Position numbers and translations under genes: made by a program
Part shown: in pieces, positions 26,456 to 35,189 of the stretch
Numbering within the stretch: position 1 is the first letter of the stretch
How the letters are laid out: each line of letters starts with the position of its first letter
Notes under the pieces: generated by a model
Database searches by the model: none
Seen by the model: the letters and a program-made list of their open reading frames with translations, nothing else
What the model was told of the DNA's origin: nothing
From: Leptolinea sp. UBA4782
Lineage (GTDB): Bacteria; Chloroflexota; Anaerolineae; Anaerolineales; Anaerolineaceae
Assembly (NCBI GenBank): GCA_002403095.1
Contig: DHHC01000006.1
Location: forward strand, 1-54,356
DNA length: 54,356 nucleotides
Direction: 5' to 3'

Positions 26456-27377
26456 TGAATTGAAAACCTTTTCACAGCTGGAAGCCCGGGTTGAACGGCT
26501 GGATTTATTCCTGGTCAGGAATCTGCCCGGTTTTTCGCGTTCGCGCTTGCAGGCTTTGATCAAAGATGGCCAGGTGCTGATAGACGGGCTGGTTGTAAGT
26601 AAAATGAGCACACCTGTCACCCAGGGACAACGGGTAGATATTACCCTTCCGCCGCCTGAGCCTTCTGAACTGATCCCCGAACACATCCCGCTGGATATCG
26701 TATATGAAGATGAGCACCTGCTTATTGTGAATAAGCCGGCCGGCATGGTGGTGCACCCGGCTGCCGGACACAGCACCGGAACTCTGGTGCATGCTGTACT
26801 GGCACATGCCCCGGGCTTACGCGGGGTGGGAGGCGTGCAGCGTCCGGGTGTGGTGCACCGATTGGATAAAGACACCTCCGGGTTGATTTTGCTGGCCAAG
26901 GATGATGAAACCCACCGCTGGCTGCAAAACCAGTTCAAGCAGCGTGAAGTGACCAAAACCTACATTACCCTGGTGGATGGCGAACCTCCAACCTTGACCG
27001 GACGCATTGAAGCACCGATTGGACGCGACCCATCCAAACGCAAACAGATGGCCGTGGTACCGGATACCAAGGGCAGAAGCGCGGTCAGTGAATACCGTGT
27101 GCTGCGCCAGTATGGATCACACAGCCTGGTGGAGGTGCACCCGCTGACCGGACGGACGCACCAGATCCGCGTCCACATGGCCTTCATTGGCTGCCCTGTG
27201 GTAGGGGATAAAATATACGGGCACAAAAAGCCGTCGCTGCCGCTCAAACGCCATTTTTTACATGCCCGCGACCTGGAAGTCTGCTTTCCTGGCGAAGATC
27301 AACCCCGCACCTTCAGCGCACCTTTGCCGCCTGAATTGGAAGCGGTCTTGCAGGCATTGGAAAAAAGCCTGGCATAA
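26448..27377 (+). CDS. RluD-family 23S rRNA pseudouridine synthase
   Basis: This is a 309-residue enzyme with an N-terminal S4 RNA-binding domain (VERLDLFLVRNLPGFSRSRLQALIKDGQVLIDG) and an RluA-type catalytic domain. The catalytic aspartate is in HRLDKDTSGL, and the family blocks NKPAGMVVHP and GRTHQIRVHM are present. RluD modifies uridines in helix 69 of 23S rRNA in Escherichia coli; the exact target here is not provable. I chose ATG 26448, which overlaps the lspA stop (ATGATTAG); the in-frame ATG at 26418 is possible. The lspA-rluD order is widespread in bacteria. Confidence 0.93.
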   Translation: MISELKTFSQLEARVERLDLFLVRNLPGFSRSRLQALIKDGQVLIDGLVVSKMSTPVTQGQRVDITLPPPEPSELIPEHIPLDIVYEDEHLLIVNKPAGMVVHPAAGHSTGTLVHAVLAHAPGLRGVGGVQRPGVVHRLDKDTSGLILLAKDDETHRWLQNQFKQREVTKTYITLVDGEPPTLTGRIEAPIGRDPSKRKQMAVVPDTKGRSAVSEYRVLRQYGSHSLVEVHPLTGRTHQIRVHMAFIGCPVVGDKIYGHKKPSLPLKRHFLHARDLEVCFPGEDQPRTFSAPLPPELEAVLQALEKSLA

Positions 27378-27398
27378 TCCTCTTATCGAAGGTGAAAC

Positions 27399-28439
27399 TT
27401 GATGATCATTGATATGCGTTCAGATACCGTAACCGTGCCAACCCCTGCCATGCGTGCAGCAATGGCAAACGCAGAGGTGGGCGATGATGTGTATGGCGAA
27501 GACCCAACTATTAATCGGCTGGAGGAGCTATCGGCTCAAATGATGGGGAAAGAAGCCGGGTTGTTCGTTCCTTCCGGAACAATGGGCAACCTGACCGCTG
27601 TGCTGACGCACTGCACCCGCGGCGACGAAGCCATCATGGGTCACCTGGGGCATACCTTCCTGTTCGAGGCTGGCGGCGTGGCAGCATTAGGCGGTGTGAT
27701 GCCGCATACCATCCCTAATCAGCCGGACGGCTCACTGAAGCTGGAGGATATCCAGGATGCAGTCCGCTCGGAGGATGTGCATTACCCGCCCAGCAGGCTG
27801 GTAATCCTGGAGAATACCCACAACCGGGCAGGTGGTACCGTTCTGGGGGTGGATTACACTGCACAGGTTGCCGAAGTTGCGCACCGGAACGGGTTGAAGC
27901 TGCACATAGACGGTGCCCGCATTTTCAATGCTGCCGCAGCCCTGGGGATAAAAGCAGAAGCGCTGGTTAAGGACGCGGATTCAGTCACCTTTTGCCTGAG
28001 CAAAGCCTTATGCGCTCCGGTTGGGAGCGTCTTGTGCGGTTCGGGAGAATTCATCCATAGAGCACGAAAATTGCGCAAACAGCTGGGCGGGGGAATGCGC
28101 CAGGCCGGCATCCTGGCTGCAGCCGGGATTGTAGCCTTGCAGGAGATGGTACCCCTGCTGCCTGATGACCACCGCCGGGCGCACCTTTTGGCCCAGGGTT
28201 TGAAATCGGTACCCGGCCTGGTTGTTGAAACCGACCCGCCCCAAACCAACATGGTGTTCACCCGGCTGGATGATGCTTCCCCGTTGACCGGCTCAGAACT
28301 GGTAATGCTGGCAGCAGAAAAGGGATTGCGTTTTGGGATGGTTGGCGAAAGACGTTTCAGGATGGTGCTGCACCACTGGATTGATGATGCTGCTGTCACC
28401 AAAGCAGTTGATGTCTTAAACTCGATCTTAAACAGTTAA
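27399..28439 (+). CDS. ltaE: Low-specificity L-threonine aldolase
   Basis: This is a 346-residue PLP enzyme cleaving threonine or allo-threonine to glycine and acetaldehyde. The opening IDMRSDTVTVPTPAMRAAM, the VGDDVYGEDPT block and the PLP lysine in CLSKALCAPVGS are diagnostic, as is HIDGARIFNAA. Start ATG 27399 or 27402 (MMIID) with AAGGTGAAAC upstream. It follows the pseudouridine synthase by 21 bp and its TAA stop shares the palindrome TTAA with the stop of the convergent gene. Together with kbl at 37 it gives the cell two routes from threonine (or its ketone) to glycine. Confidence 0.93.
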   Translation: MMIIDMRSDTVTVPTPAMRAAMANAEVGDDVYGEDPTINRLEELSAQMMGKEAGLFVPSGTMGNLTAVLTHCTRGDEAIMGHLGHTFLFEAGGVAALGGVMPHTIPNQPDGSLKLEDIQDAVRSEDVHYPPSRLVILENTHNRAGGTVLGVDYTAQVAEVAHRNGLKLHIDGARIFNAAAALGIKAEALVKDADSVTFCLSKALCAPVGSVLCGSGEFIHRARKLRKQLGGGMRQAGILAAAGIVALQEMVPLLPDDHRRAHLLAQGLKSVPGLVVETDPPQTNMVFTRLDDASPLTGSELVMLAAEKGLRFGMVGERRFRMVLHHWIDDAAVTKAVDVLNSILNS

Positions 28440-29998
28440 CCTGGATCTTCTGCGTAGCATCTTTCGACCGCATCGCTGAAGATCTGGTTGCGTCCCATTT
28501 GCTTGGCGCAGTACAGGCGTTTATCAGCTGTATCAATCAAGCCAAAAGCATCATCTGCATCCTGCGGAAACACAGCAATGCCCTGGCTGAGGGTTGGAGC
28601 GGGCATTTTCCCATTCCCTTTTGATGGCAGGTCGATTTCCTGCATGGAACCGCGGATCCTCTCGGCAACGCTAACCGCCTGTTTCAGGCTTGCTTTCGGT
28701 AAAGCAATAGCAAATTCTTCCCCGCCCCAGCGGCCAACCAGGCCGGTTTGCTTGATGTGGCCTTTAATTACACTGGTCAACGAGGTAAGCACCTGGTCGC
28801 CAACCAGGTGACCCCAGGTATCATTGTATTGTTTGAAGCTGTCCACATCCAGCATGACAACGGCTACCGAATGGTTAGTGGCTTTCGATTTCTCGATCTC
28901 TTCCTGCAGCATGGTGATAAATGTTCCGTGGTTCAGCGCCCCTGTCAGGCTGTCCTGGCGGGATTGTTCAAGTACCGCAGTGTGGTTGCGGGCATTGTCA
29001 ATGGCCAATGAAGCCTGCAGCGCAATGGACTGGATCATCTCAAGGTCTTTCAGGTTAAAGAAACCCGGTTTGTATGACGCCACTGCCACCAACCCCAGAA
29101 CCTTCTGGTTGGCGATCAAGGGCGCCCCCATCCAGCTGCGGCTGATGTGCGGCTTTCCAACGATCGCATACTGGATACCCAGCCGCTGGTGTTCTTTGCT
29201 GAGGTCATACAAAAGGAGAGGTTCCCTGGTTTTCACCAGATGCTCTGCCAGGGTGCCTTCCAGGGGAACTTCCATGGGCGGGAAAAATTCGCCGTCGTCA
29301 TAGAGAAGATCCAGGTGAAGGTTTTCTCCATAGAAAAGGGCTACATAATAGGTATCTGCCTGCAAAGTGTCCTGGATGGCATGGCTGATCAGGGTAATAA
29401 CCTGGTTAATCTCAAGCGATGAACTGAAAGATTGAGCCACCCGGTTGATGGTTTTTAGGCGCAGCACTTCTTTGGCGATGGATGCGCGCATAATCGAAAT
29501 GGTCTCAACACAGACGATCCCGGCCATAGGCAGCGCCAGGGCTCGGACCCATGATTCAAAGCTATCCTCAACGATCGTGCCCTGGTAAATGTAAAACCGG
29601 GTAACCGCAACAAGAATTGTCAGGAAATAGGCTGGTACTCTGCCGGCTATGATTGCTGTTCCAATCAGGGTTGTGGCAATGAACACAATCGACAGGTTTA
29701 GCATGTGTTCGGGCTGGTTGGAGGTGATAATGCCAATGAAGGCAGCGATCAGCAGGATATGCACCCAATGCAAAATGGGATAGTCATCCATGATGGGGAG
29801 CAAACGTGGAACGATAAGAGAGCTGATCACAATGAAAAGAAAACCGACCAGGAAATTTTCACGGGAGACTTCGCCACTGTGGGATGCATCCAGGCTGTGG
29901 ACAATAACAATTATGTTCAACACCAGAAGCGCTATTGCTACTGGCAGGTAAACCCGTTGTGAATCTGATAGGGTGATGCTGCGATAAGGCTTCGACAA
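28436..29998 (-). CDS. Diguanylate cyclase: membrane segments, GAF domain, GGDEF domain
   Basis: This 520-residue signalling protein should make cyclic di-GMP. Residues 17-170 contain about six hydrophobic helices (an uncharacterised MASE-like sensor), 185-335 form a GAF domain, and 348-510 form the GGDEF domain with GGEEF at 425-429 and the Mg-binding DVDSFKQYNDTWGHLVGD block. The I-site position five residues upstream (416-419) is KQTG, not RxxD, so product inhibition at that site is not expected. The start is TTG at 29998 by default, since no ATG is near the first helix. A candidate promoter has TTGAAA at 30057-30052 and TAAAGT at 30034-30029. Confidence 0.88.
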   Translation of the reverse strand: MSKPYRSITLSDSQRVYLPVAIALLVLNIIVIVHSLDASHSGEVSRENFLVGFLFIVISSLIVPRLLPIMDDYPILHWVHILLIAAFIGIITSNQPEHMLNLSIVFIATTLIGTAIIAGRVPAYFLTILVAVTRFYIYQGTIVEDSFESWVRALALPMAGIVCVETISIMRASIAKEVLRLKTINRVAQSFSSSLEINQVITLISHAIQDTLQADTYYVALFYGENLHLDLLYDDGEFFPPMEVPLEGTLAEHLVKTREPLLLYDLSKEHQRLGIQYAIVGKPHISRSWMGAPLIANQKVLGLVAVASYKPGFFNLKDLEMIQSIALQASLAIDNARNHTAVLEQSRQDSLTGALNHGTFITMLQEEIEKSKATNHSVAVVMLDVDSFKQYNDTWGHLVGDQVLTSLTSVIKGHIKQTGLVGRWGGEEFAIALPKASLKQAVSVAERIRGSMQEIDLPSKGNGKMPAPTLSQGIAVFPQDADDAFGLIDTADKRLYCAKQMGRNQIFSDAVERCYAEDPG

Positions 29999-30189
29999 AA
30001 GGATGATACCTGGAAATGAATTTGAATTACTTTAGCATAAGAATTAAGAAATTTCAACAATGCCAGGTTTACGGTTCCGTTAATTGGGCTAATAGATAAT
30101 TTCACCTGTTAGGTTTTGATATAATCATACTGCCTGCCGATGTAAGGTAATTAATCTTGCCAGGCTCTGGATTTTTAAAGGAAAATATC

Positions 30190-31026
30190 ATGGATAATTT
30201 TGTGACAATCGAGCAAATTGACCGTGCTGCAGCTTTTATCCGCGCCAGGCTGCATATTACCCCAAAAATCGGTATGATCCTGGGCACAGGATTGGCTGAT
30301 ATTGCCGATGAGGTGGAAGATGCCGATGTGATCCCCTACTCGGAAATTCCGGAATGGCCTTTATCGCATGTGGTCGGGCATAAAAACCGGCTGGTAGTTG
30401 GAAAATTAGCCGGCCAGAATGTGGCGGTAATGCAGGGGCGTATTCATTATTATGAGGGATACAGCATGTCTGAGATCACCATGCCGGTGCGGGTGTTGCA
30501 GCGCCTGGGTATGGAGATCATGGTTGTCACGAATGCTGCCGGCGCGATCAACCCCGATTACCTTCCCGGGGATGTTATGCTGATCAGGGATACGATCGGT
30601 TTGATCGGGATGGCGGGCAACAACCCGCTACGCGGTCCCAACCTGGATGAGTTTGGGACCCGTTTTCCGGATATGTCGCAAATGTTTGACCGCCAGTTGA
30701 TGGAGGCTGCCCGCAAACAAGCACAAAAACTGAATATCACCCTGCGCGAGGGAGTTTATGTCGGACTGGCTGGTCCGTCATTTGAATCACCGGCGGACCT
30801 GCGTTTCCTGCATTTCGCAGGTGCTGATGCGGTAGGGATGTCCACTGTGCCTGAGACGATTGTTGCCCGCCACGGCGGGGTAAGGGTGCTGGGTTTTTCG
30901 GGTGTAACCAACAAAGCTAACCTGGATGGCAGCACCATCACCACCCATGAAGAAGTACTTGAGGCAGCCGGTGTGATTGTGCCGCGGCTGAAGGCGATCT
31001 TATTAGGGGTATTAAACGAACTTTAA
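30190..31026 (+). CDS. punA: Purine nucleoside phosphorylase (class I, trimeric type)
   Basis: This is a 278-residue PNP splitting (deoxy)inosine and guanosine with phosphate. Key blocks are IGMILGTGLAD, HVVGHKNRLVVGKLAG, MQGRIHYYEGY (phosphate site), VVTNAAGAIN and the purine-recognition GLAGPSFESPADLR and FSGVTNKAN. The start is ATG 30190 (MDNFVTIEQ) with AAAGGAAA before it; the upstream TTG at 30157 is less likely. A TATAAT at 30120-30125 lacks a good -35. The next gene begins directly after the TAA stop. Confidence 0.93.
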   Translation: MDNFVTIEQIDRAAAFIRARLHITPKIGMILGTGLADIADEVEDADVIPYSEIPEWPLSHVVGHKNRLVVGKLAGQNVAVMQGRIHYYEGYSMSEITMPVRVLQRLGMEIMVVTNAAGAINPDYLPGDVMLIRDTIGLIGMAGNNPLRGPNLDEFGTRFPDMSQMFDRQLMEAARKQAQKLNITLREGVYVGLAGPSFESPADLRFLHFAGADAVGMSTVPETIVARHGGVRVLGFSGVTNKANLDGSTITTHEEVLEAAGVIVPRLKAILLGVLNEL

Positions 31027-31707
31027 ATGAATGACCTGTTGACATTTTTGCAGAAGTATGAAATACCCATTTATGTAATCCTGGGTTTTGTGGGTATTTT
31101 ATCCATACGCAAAATGCTGGGTTCCTGGCGCGAGTGGCGTTCTTCCATATTCGGCCTGGAAAAAGAAGTGTCACAAAGACGGTTCACCTCAGCGCTTGTA
31201 GTGGTGATCCTGGTTTTTCTGGTGGGGGTCGCAGAGCTTGCCCTGGTTTCATTTATTGCGCCCGGTTACTCTGATGTGGCGTCCCTCAGCACGCCCACGC
31301 TGGACTTGTTCAGCACTCCTGGAGCTACTGCAGAATTCCAGCAAACCCCAGGGCAAAACACACCTGAAGTTGAAAATCCTGTCAGTGAAGGGTGTGTACC
31401 CGGCCAGGTCGAGTGGACATACCCTGCGAACGGTGAAGAGGTGAGCGGATTACTGGAACTGCGCGGCACCGTAAATATTGTTAACCTGGGATTTTACAAG
31501 TTTGAGTTTGGCCAGCCGGGCAGCGATTCATGGATCGCCATCGCCGCCGGGAACAGCCCCGTGGTGGACCAGCCCCTGGGCGGGATATGGAACACCGAGC
31601 AGCTGGTTCCGGGCGATTACTCCCTCCGGCTGGTGGTTTATGACAGCCAGAACAATATTCTGCCTTCCTGCACGATTACGGTACGGGTAACCGCTGCTGA
31701 AGAATAA
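31027..31707 (+). CDS. Two-helix membrane protein with extracytoplasmic Ig-like domain, unknown function
   Basis: This 226-residue protein is not a family I recognise. It has membrane helices at about 12-30 (IPIYVILGFVGILSI) and 55-78 (SALVVVILVFLVGVAELALVSFI), then a Thr/Pro-rich linker and a domain from about 115 to 220 beginning with a disulphide-type cysteine (EGCVPGQVEWTYPANGEEVSG) and ending in LPSCTITVRV. The domain looks like a beta-sandwich (repeated strand pattern, GDYSLRLVVYDSQN) as in carbohydrate-binding or Ig-like secreted modules. It starts immediately after the PNP stop (TAAATG), so it is probably co-transcribed. Confidence 0.7.
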   Translation: MNDLLTFLQKYEIPIYVILGFVGILSIRKMLGSWREWRSSIFGLEKEVSQRRFTSALVVVILVFLVGVAELALVSFIAPGYSDVASLSTPTLDLFSTPGATAEFQQTPGQNTPEVENPVSEGCVPGQVEWTYPANGEEVSGLLELRGTVNIVNLGFYKFEFGQPGSDSWIAIAAGNSPVVDQPLGGIWNTEQLVPGDYSLRLVVYDSQNNILPSCTITVRVTAAEE

Positions 31708-31729
31708 ATTTTATTGGAGATGTACATTA

Positions 31730-32269
31730 ATGCCAGAAATTGAGATTCGACCTGCATTGAAGACTGACCTGGATGCGCTGCTTAGTTTTGAAACTCATTA
31801 TGAAACAAGCCATGTGTGGCAAATGGATAGCACGAACGATGAAAACCAGGTGAGCGCAAGTTTTCGCTTGGCGCGCTTGCCGCGGACATTAAAGCAGGAT
31901 TACCCCAGGCCGCCAGCGCTGCTGACCAGCCGCTGGCTGGAAAGCGGGATTGTGCTGGCAGCCTATCACCAGGATAAACCGGTTGGTTATGTCCGTATCA
32001 GTGAGAATATTGCACCAGGCGTCATCTGGATCACCGACCTGGTGGTAAAAGAGACTATGCGCCGCAAAGGCATCGCCAAAGCCCTGGTTCTGGCTATAGA
32101 GGAATGGGGCGTCAGGCGCAAAGTGAAAAGCGTTTCCCTCGAAATGCAATCCAAGAATTTTCCAGCGATCCAGCTGGCAAAGAAACTTGGTTTCGAGTTT
32201 AGCGGGTATCTTGACCATTATTACCCGAATGATGATATCGCCATCATCTTTACGAGGTTTGTCAGATAG
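31730..32269 (+). CDS. GNAT-family N-acetyltransferase
   Basis: This is a 179-residue single-domain acetyltransferase. The acetyl-CoA-binding motif A is WITDLVVKETMRRKGIAKALV (RxxGxA form), followed by VKSVSLEMQSKNFPAIQLAKKLGFEFSGY, a standard motif B region. The substrate cannot be told from sequence. TTGGAGATG lies upstream of the ATG. It follows the preceding membrane protein by 22 bp and precedes the sensor gene by 18 bp, suggesting one transcript. Confidence 0.85.
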   Translation: MPEIEIRPALKTDLDALLSFETHYETSHVWQMDSTNDENQVSASFRLARLPRTLKQDYPRPPALLTSRWLESGIVLAAYHQDKPVGYVRISENIAPGVIWITDLVVKETMRRKGIAKALVLAIEEWGVRRKVKSVSLEMQSKNFPAIQLAKKLGFEFSGYLDHYYPNDDIAIIFTRFVR

Positions 32270-32287
32270 CGTAATATCAGGTAATCC

Positions 32288-34201
32288 ATGTTTGAATTGT
32301 TACTGGAATGGGTAGAGGCTGTTTTCAGAACACTCAGCCAAATCTTGATGGCGGGTGTGGCAGTAACCGCCTTTTCCCTGCTTTTATATGCCCTTGCATT
32401 TAACCTGCGAGACCGGGTTGCCCGCTCCTTTGCAGGGATCATGATTTGTGTGGTAATTTCGTTTACGGCTGTTTCGCTGGTAAGCACAAATTCAGATGGC
32501 GGGATAACCAGGTTCCTGCTGCTTCTGCAATGGGTAGGTGTGATCCTGCTGCCCCCGATTTACCTGCAGTTTTCGAATGCGGTTCTGGCTACAACAGGCA
32601 AACCAAGCAAAGGAAAGCGGTTAATCGCCATCTCGCTAGCTTACTTGATTTCAGGGGCATTTCTCATACTTCTGTTGCTCGGCTGGTTTGTTGGTCCGGT
32701 AGTGTATGATAATGTCCCCGTTCCACACCTCACGCCCATCACTGCAACTTACCTTTTTGCCCTGTATTTTATGGCTGCCATGGCTGCATCCTGGATCAAC
32801 TTTGTCCGCAGTTACAGGCGGGCTGTCACATCCACCAGCCGTAGAAGGATGGGTTACCTGATAGCCGGTGCTGTGGCTCCGGTGATCGGTTCCCTGCCAT
32901 TCCTGCTGTTCGGTTCGGGTATCGTCAGGATCAACGGGCTGGTTTTCTGGGGATTGACAGGATTGAGCAATACCATCGTGATCATCCTGATCGTGATCAT
33001 GTCTTATGCGGTTGCCTTCTTTGGCACTCCCTGGCCAGACCGGGTGGTGAAAGGACGTTTGTTCAAGTGGCTGATGCGCGGCCCGTTTACTGCCAGCGCC
33101 ACCCTGGGTGTGGTTACTGTCATCCGCCGTGCAGGTGCATTATTTGGGCAGGACTATACTGCGCTGGTGCCAATTTTTATGGTGGCAACCATTTTGCTGC
33201 TGGAATATGTGATCGTCCTGTTTGCTCCCCTGGGAGAGCGGTACCTGTTCTGGGGCAAAGACAGCAATGAACTGCAGATAATCCACAATATGGAAGACCG
33301 CCTGCTGACAAATAATGACCTGCGCCAGTTCCTGGAGATGATCCTTTCAGCAGTGTGCGACAGGCTGCAGGTCAAAGGCGCTTATATCGCCGTCCTGACG
33401 CCAGACGGGTTTGAACAGCTGGCATCTGTCGGAATAACGAATGCTGCCCTTCTGGAATTACCAGGCAGCGAGGAAGTACAGCCGGACAGGGATGAACCGG
33501 AAGCAGCGCTGGTCTGGAAGAACAGCCTTATCATACCCTTGCAGGAACAGGAGAACGGCCGGAATCTGATCGGTTTGCTGGGTATCCCCGATTGCAATGA
33601 GAGGGTGCTGGAGACAGATGAATGGTCCACCATCGAGATCCTCAAGGAACGTGCAGTCCTGGCTTTACGAGACCGCAGACTGCAGGAGGATATTTTTGCC
33701 AACATCCAGGAGTATGCGCCGGATATTGCTGTGATTGAACACCTGCGCGCCTCAGCCCGTTATGGGAACACCTCTGCCTTGAGCCGGGAGCTGCCGGAAG
33801 CAGCAGATGACGTAATAAAGTGGGTGCGAGATGCACTGACCCACTACTGGGGCGGTCCAAGACTTACCGAAACCCCGTTGATGAAGTTTAAGGTTGTTCA
33901 ACTGGCAGTAGATGAGAATGAGGGGAACCAGGCCAATGCCATGCGCTCGGTGATTAAGAAAGCGGTTGAAAGGATCCGCCCGGAAGGGGAACGGCGTTAC
34001 ACAGCTGACTGGATATTGTATAATATTATCGAATTAAAGTTTCTCGAGGGGAAAAAAGTGCGTGAAGTTGCGCTTCGCTTATCAATGTCTGAAGCCGACT
34101 TGTACCGCAAACAGAGGATCGCAATTGAAGCGGTTGCTCGTGAGATCTTGGAGATGGAGAGCCAGGTTCTCAATCCTGTCAGACCGGCATCCTCAGACTG
34201 A
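32288..34201 (+). CDS. 7TM-like sensor with GAF-like domain and C-terminal HTH-like domain
   Basis: This 637-residue protein has about eight membrane helices in residues 1-330, resembling the histidine-kinase N-terminal 7TM region (LYALAFNLRDRVARSF, SWINFVRSYRRAVTSTSRRRMGYLIAG). A GAF-like domain follows (about 345-470: DLRQFLEMILSAVCDRLQVKGAYIAVL... LKERAVLALRDRRLQ). No histidine-kinase H-box or ATPase motifs are present. The last 130 residues are helical and end with KKVREVALRLSMSEADLYRKQRIAIEAVAREIL, which looks like a helix-turn-helix or sigma region-4-like motif. This would be a membrane-tethered regulator; the DNA-binding idea is inference. Confidence 0.65.
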   Translation: MFELLLEWVEAVFRTLSQILMAGVAVTAFSLLLYALAFNLRDRVARSFAGIMICVVISFTAVSLVSTNSDGGITRFLLLLQWVGVILLPPIYLQFSNAVLATTGKPSKGKRLIAISLAYLISGAFLILLLLGWFVGPVVYDNVPVPHLTPITATYLFALYFMAAMAASWINFVRSYRRAVTSTSRRRMGYLIAGAVAPVIGSLPFLLFGSGIVRINGLVFWGLTGLSNTIVIILIVIMSYAVAFFGTPWPDRVVKGRLFKWLMRGPFTASATLGVVTVIRRAGALFGQDYTALVPIFMVATILLLEYVIVLFAPLGERYLFWGKDSNELQIIHNMEDRLLTNNDLRQFLEMILSAVCDRLQVKGAYIAVLTPDGFEQLASVGITNAALLELPGSEEVQPDRDEPEAALVWKNSLIIPLQEQENGRNLIGLLGIPDCNERVLETDEWSTIEILKERAVLALRDRRLQEDIFANIQEYAPDIAVIEHLRASARYGNTSALSRELPEAADDVIKWVRDALTHYWGGPRLTETPLMKFKVVQLAVDENEGNQANAMRSVIKKAVERIRPEGERRYTADWILYNIIELKFLEGKKVREVALRLSMSEADLYRKQRIAIEAVAREILEMESQVLNPVRPASSD

Positions 34202-34238
34202 CAGGTTTTACTGTACGGAAATTATATTGGGAGTGTGA

Positions 34239-35189
34239 ATGGCTGGGAACCAGGAGTGGAACGAGCAGCAAAGTGGAGGGGACAATCTGGATGAGGGATG
34301 GTGGGTTTCTCTCATGGCAGATGAGTTGGAAGCTTCTAAGCTTAATGGAAAGCCAGAACAAGCAAACCAGGTTCCTGAGGAAAAGGGGGAGCATAAACAA
34401 GATTGGGAGCTAATCCGGCAGCTTTATAAAAGCGATGATGTTTTACCTTTCGAAGTGCGCGGGTATAACCGGGGCGGTTTGCTGGTAGCAGCAGAGGGTA
34501 TCCAAGGGTTTGTGCCGATTTCCCACATTGTGGACATGCCCTGCGGACTTAATGATGAGCAAAGGTTGAGCTTCCTTTCAGGGTTTGTTGGGAAGCAGGT
34601 TGACCTGAAAGTGATCGAATGCGAACCTTCCCAGGAACGTATTGTCCTTTCAGAGCGGGCTGCCCAGGCAGGATGCGGGAAGCGGAAAGAGTTGTTCGAC
34701 AGCCTGAAACCCGGTGTGAAGGTGAACGGTACTGTCACCAACGTCACTGATTTTGGGGTATTCATTGACCTGGGAGGTGTGGAAGGGCTGGTACACCTTT
34801 CCGAACTGTCCTGGGGCCGCGTACAACATCCCTCTGAATTGGTTGAGGTAGGGAAATCGGTGGAAGCAGTAGTGCTGCAAGCCTGTGAAGAGAACTGCCG
34901 GGTGGCATTAAGTATCAAACGCCTGAAGCAGAACCCCTGGGAACAGCTGGTTAAGGAATTCCACGCGGGTGATGTGCTTCCTGCTACCATCACATCAATC
35001 ATGCGCTTCGGTGCATTTGCCCGCCTGGATTATGGGGTGGAAGGGCTGATCCACAACTCGAACCTGGCAAACCTCAATGCTAAAGAGGACCATACCACCC
35101 TTCAACCCGGTCAGCTTGTCCAGGTAGAAATTTTACATATTGACCCGGACAGGCGCAGGTTGGGATTAGGATTAGTGACCACTTTATGA
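34239..35189 (+). CDS. S1 RNA-binding-domain protein, three domains (RpsA-like)
   Basis: This is a 316-residue protein with an acidic N-terminal tail of 60 residues and three S1 OB-fold domains at about 66-140, 158-228 and 243-313. The second is the clearest (VNGTVTNVTDFGVFIDLGGVEGLVHLSELSW). The first is degenerate. This layout resembles the short S1 proteins of Gram-positive bacteria, which help mRNA bind ribosomes or act in RNA metabolism. Its ATG-TGA overlaps ftsK by 4 bp, so the two genes are translationally coupled. The start is ATG 34239 with GGGAGTG upstream. Confidence 0.88.
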   Translation: MAGNQEWNEQQSGGDNLDEGWWVSLMADELEASKLNGKPEQANQVPEEKGEHKQDWELIRQLYKSDDVLPFEVRGYNRGGLLVAAEGIQGFVPISHIVDMPCGLNDEQRLSFLSGFVGKQVDLKVIECEPSQERIVLSERAAQAGCGKRKELFDSLKPGVKVNGTVTNVTDFGVFIDLGGVEGLVHLSELSWGRVQHPSELVEVGKSVEAVVLQACEENCRVALSIKRLKQNPWEQLVKEFHAGDVLPATITSIMRFGAFARLDYGVEGLIHNSNLANLNAKEDHTTLQPGQLVQVEILHIDPDRRRLGLGLVTTL

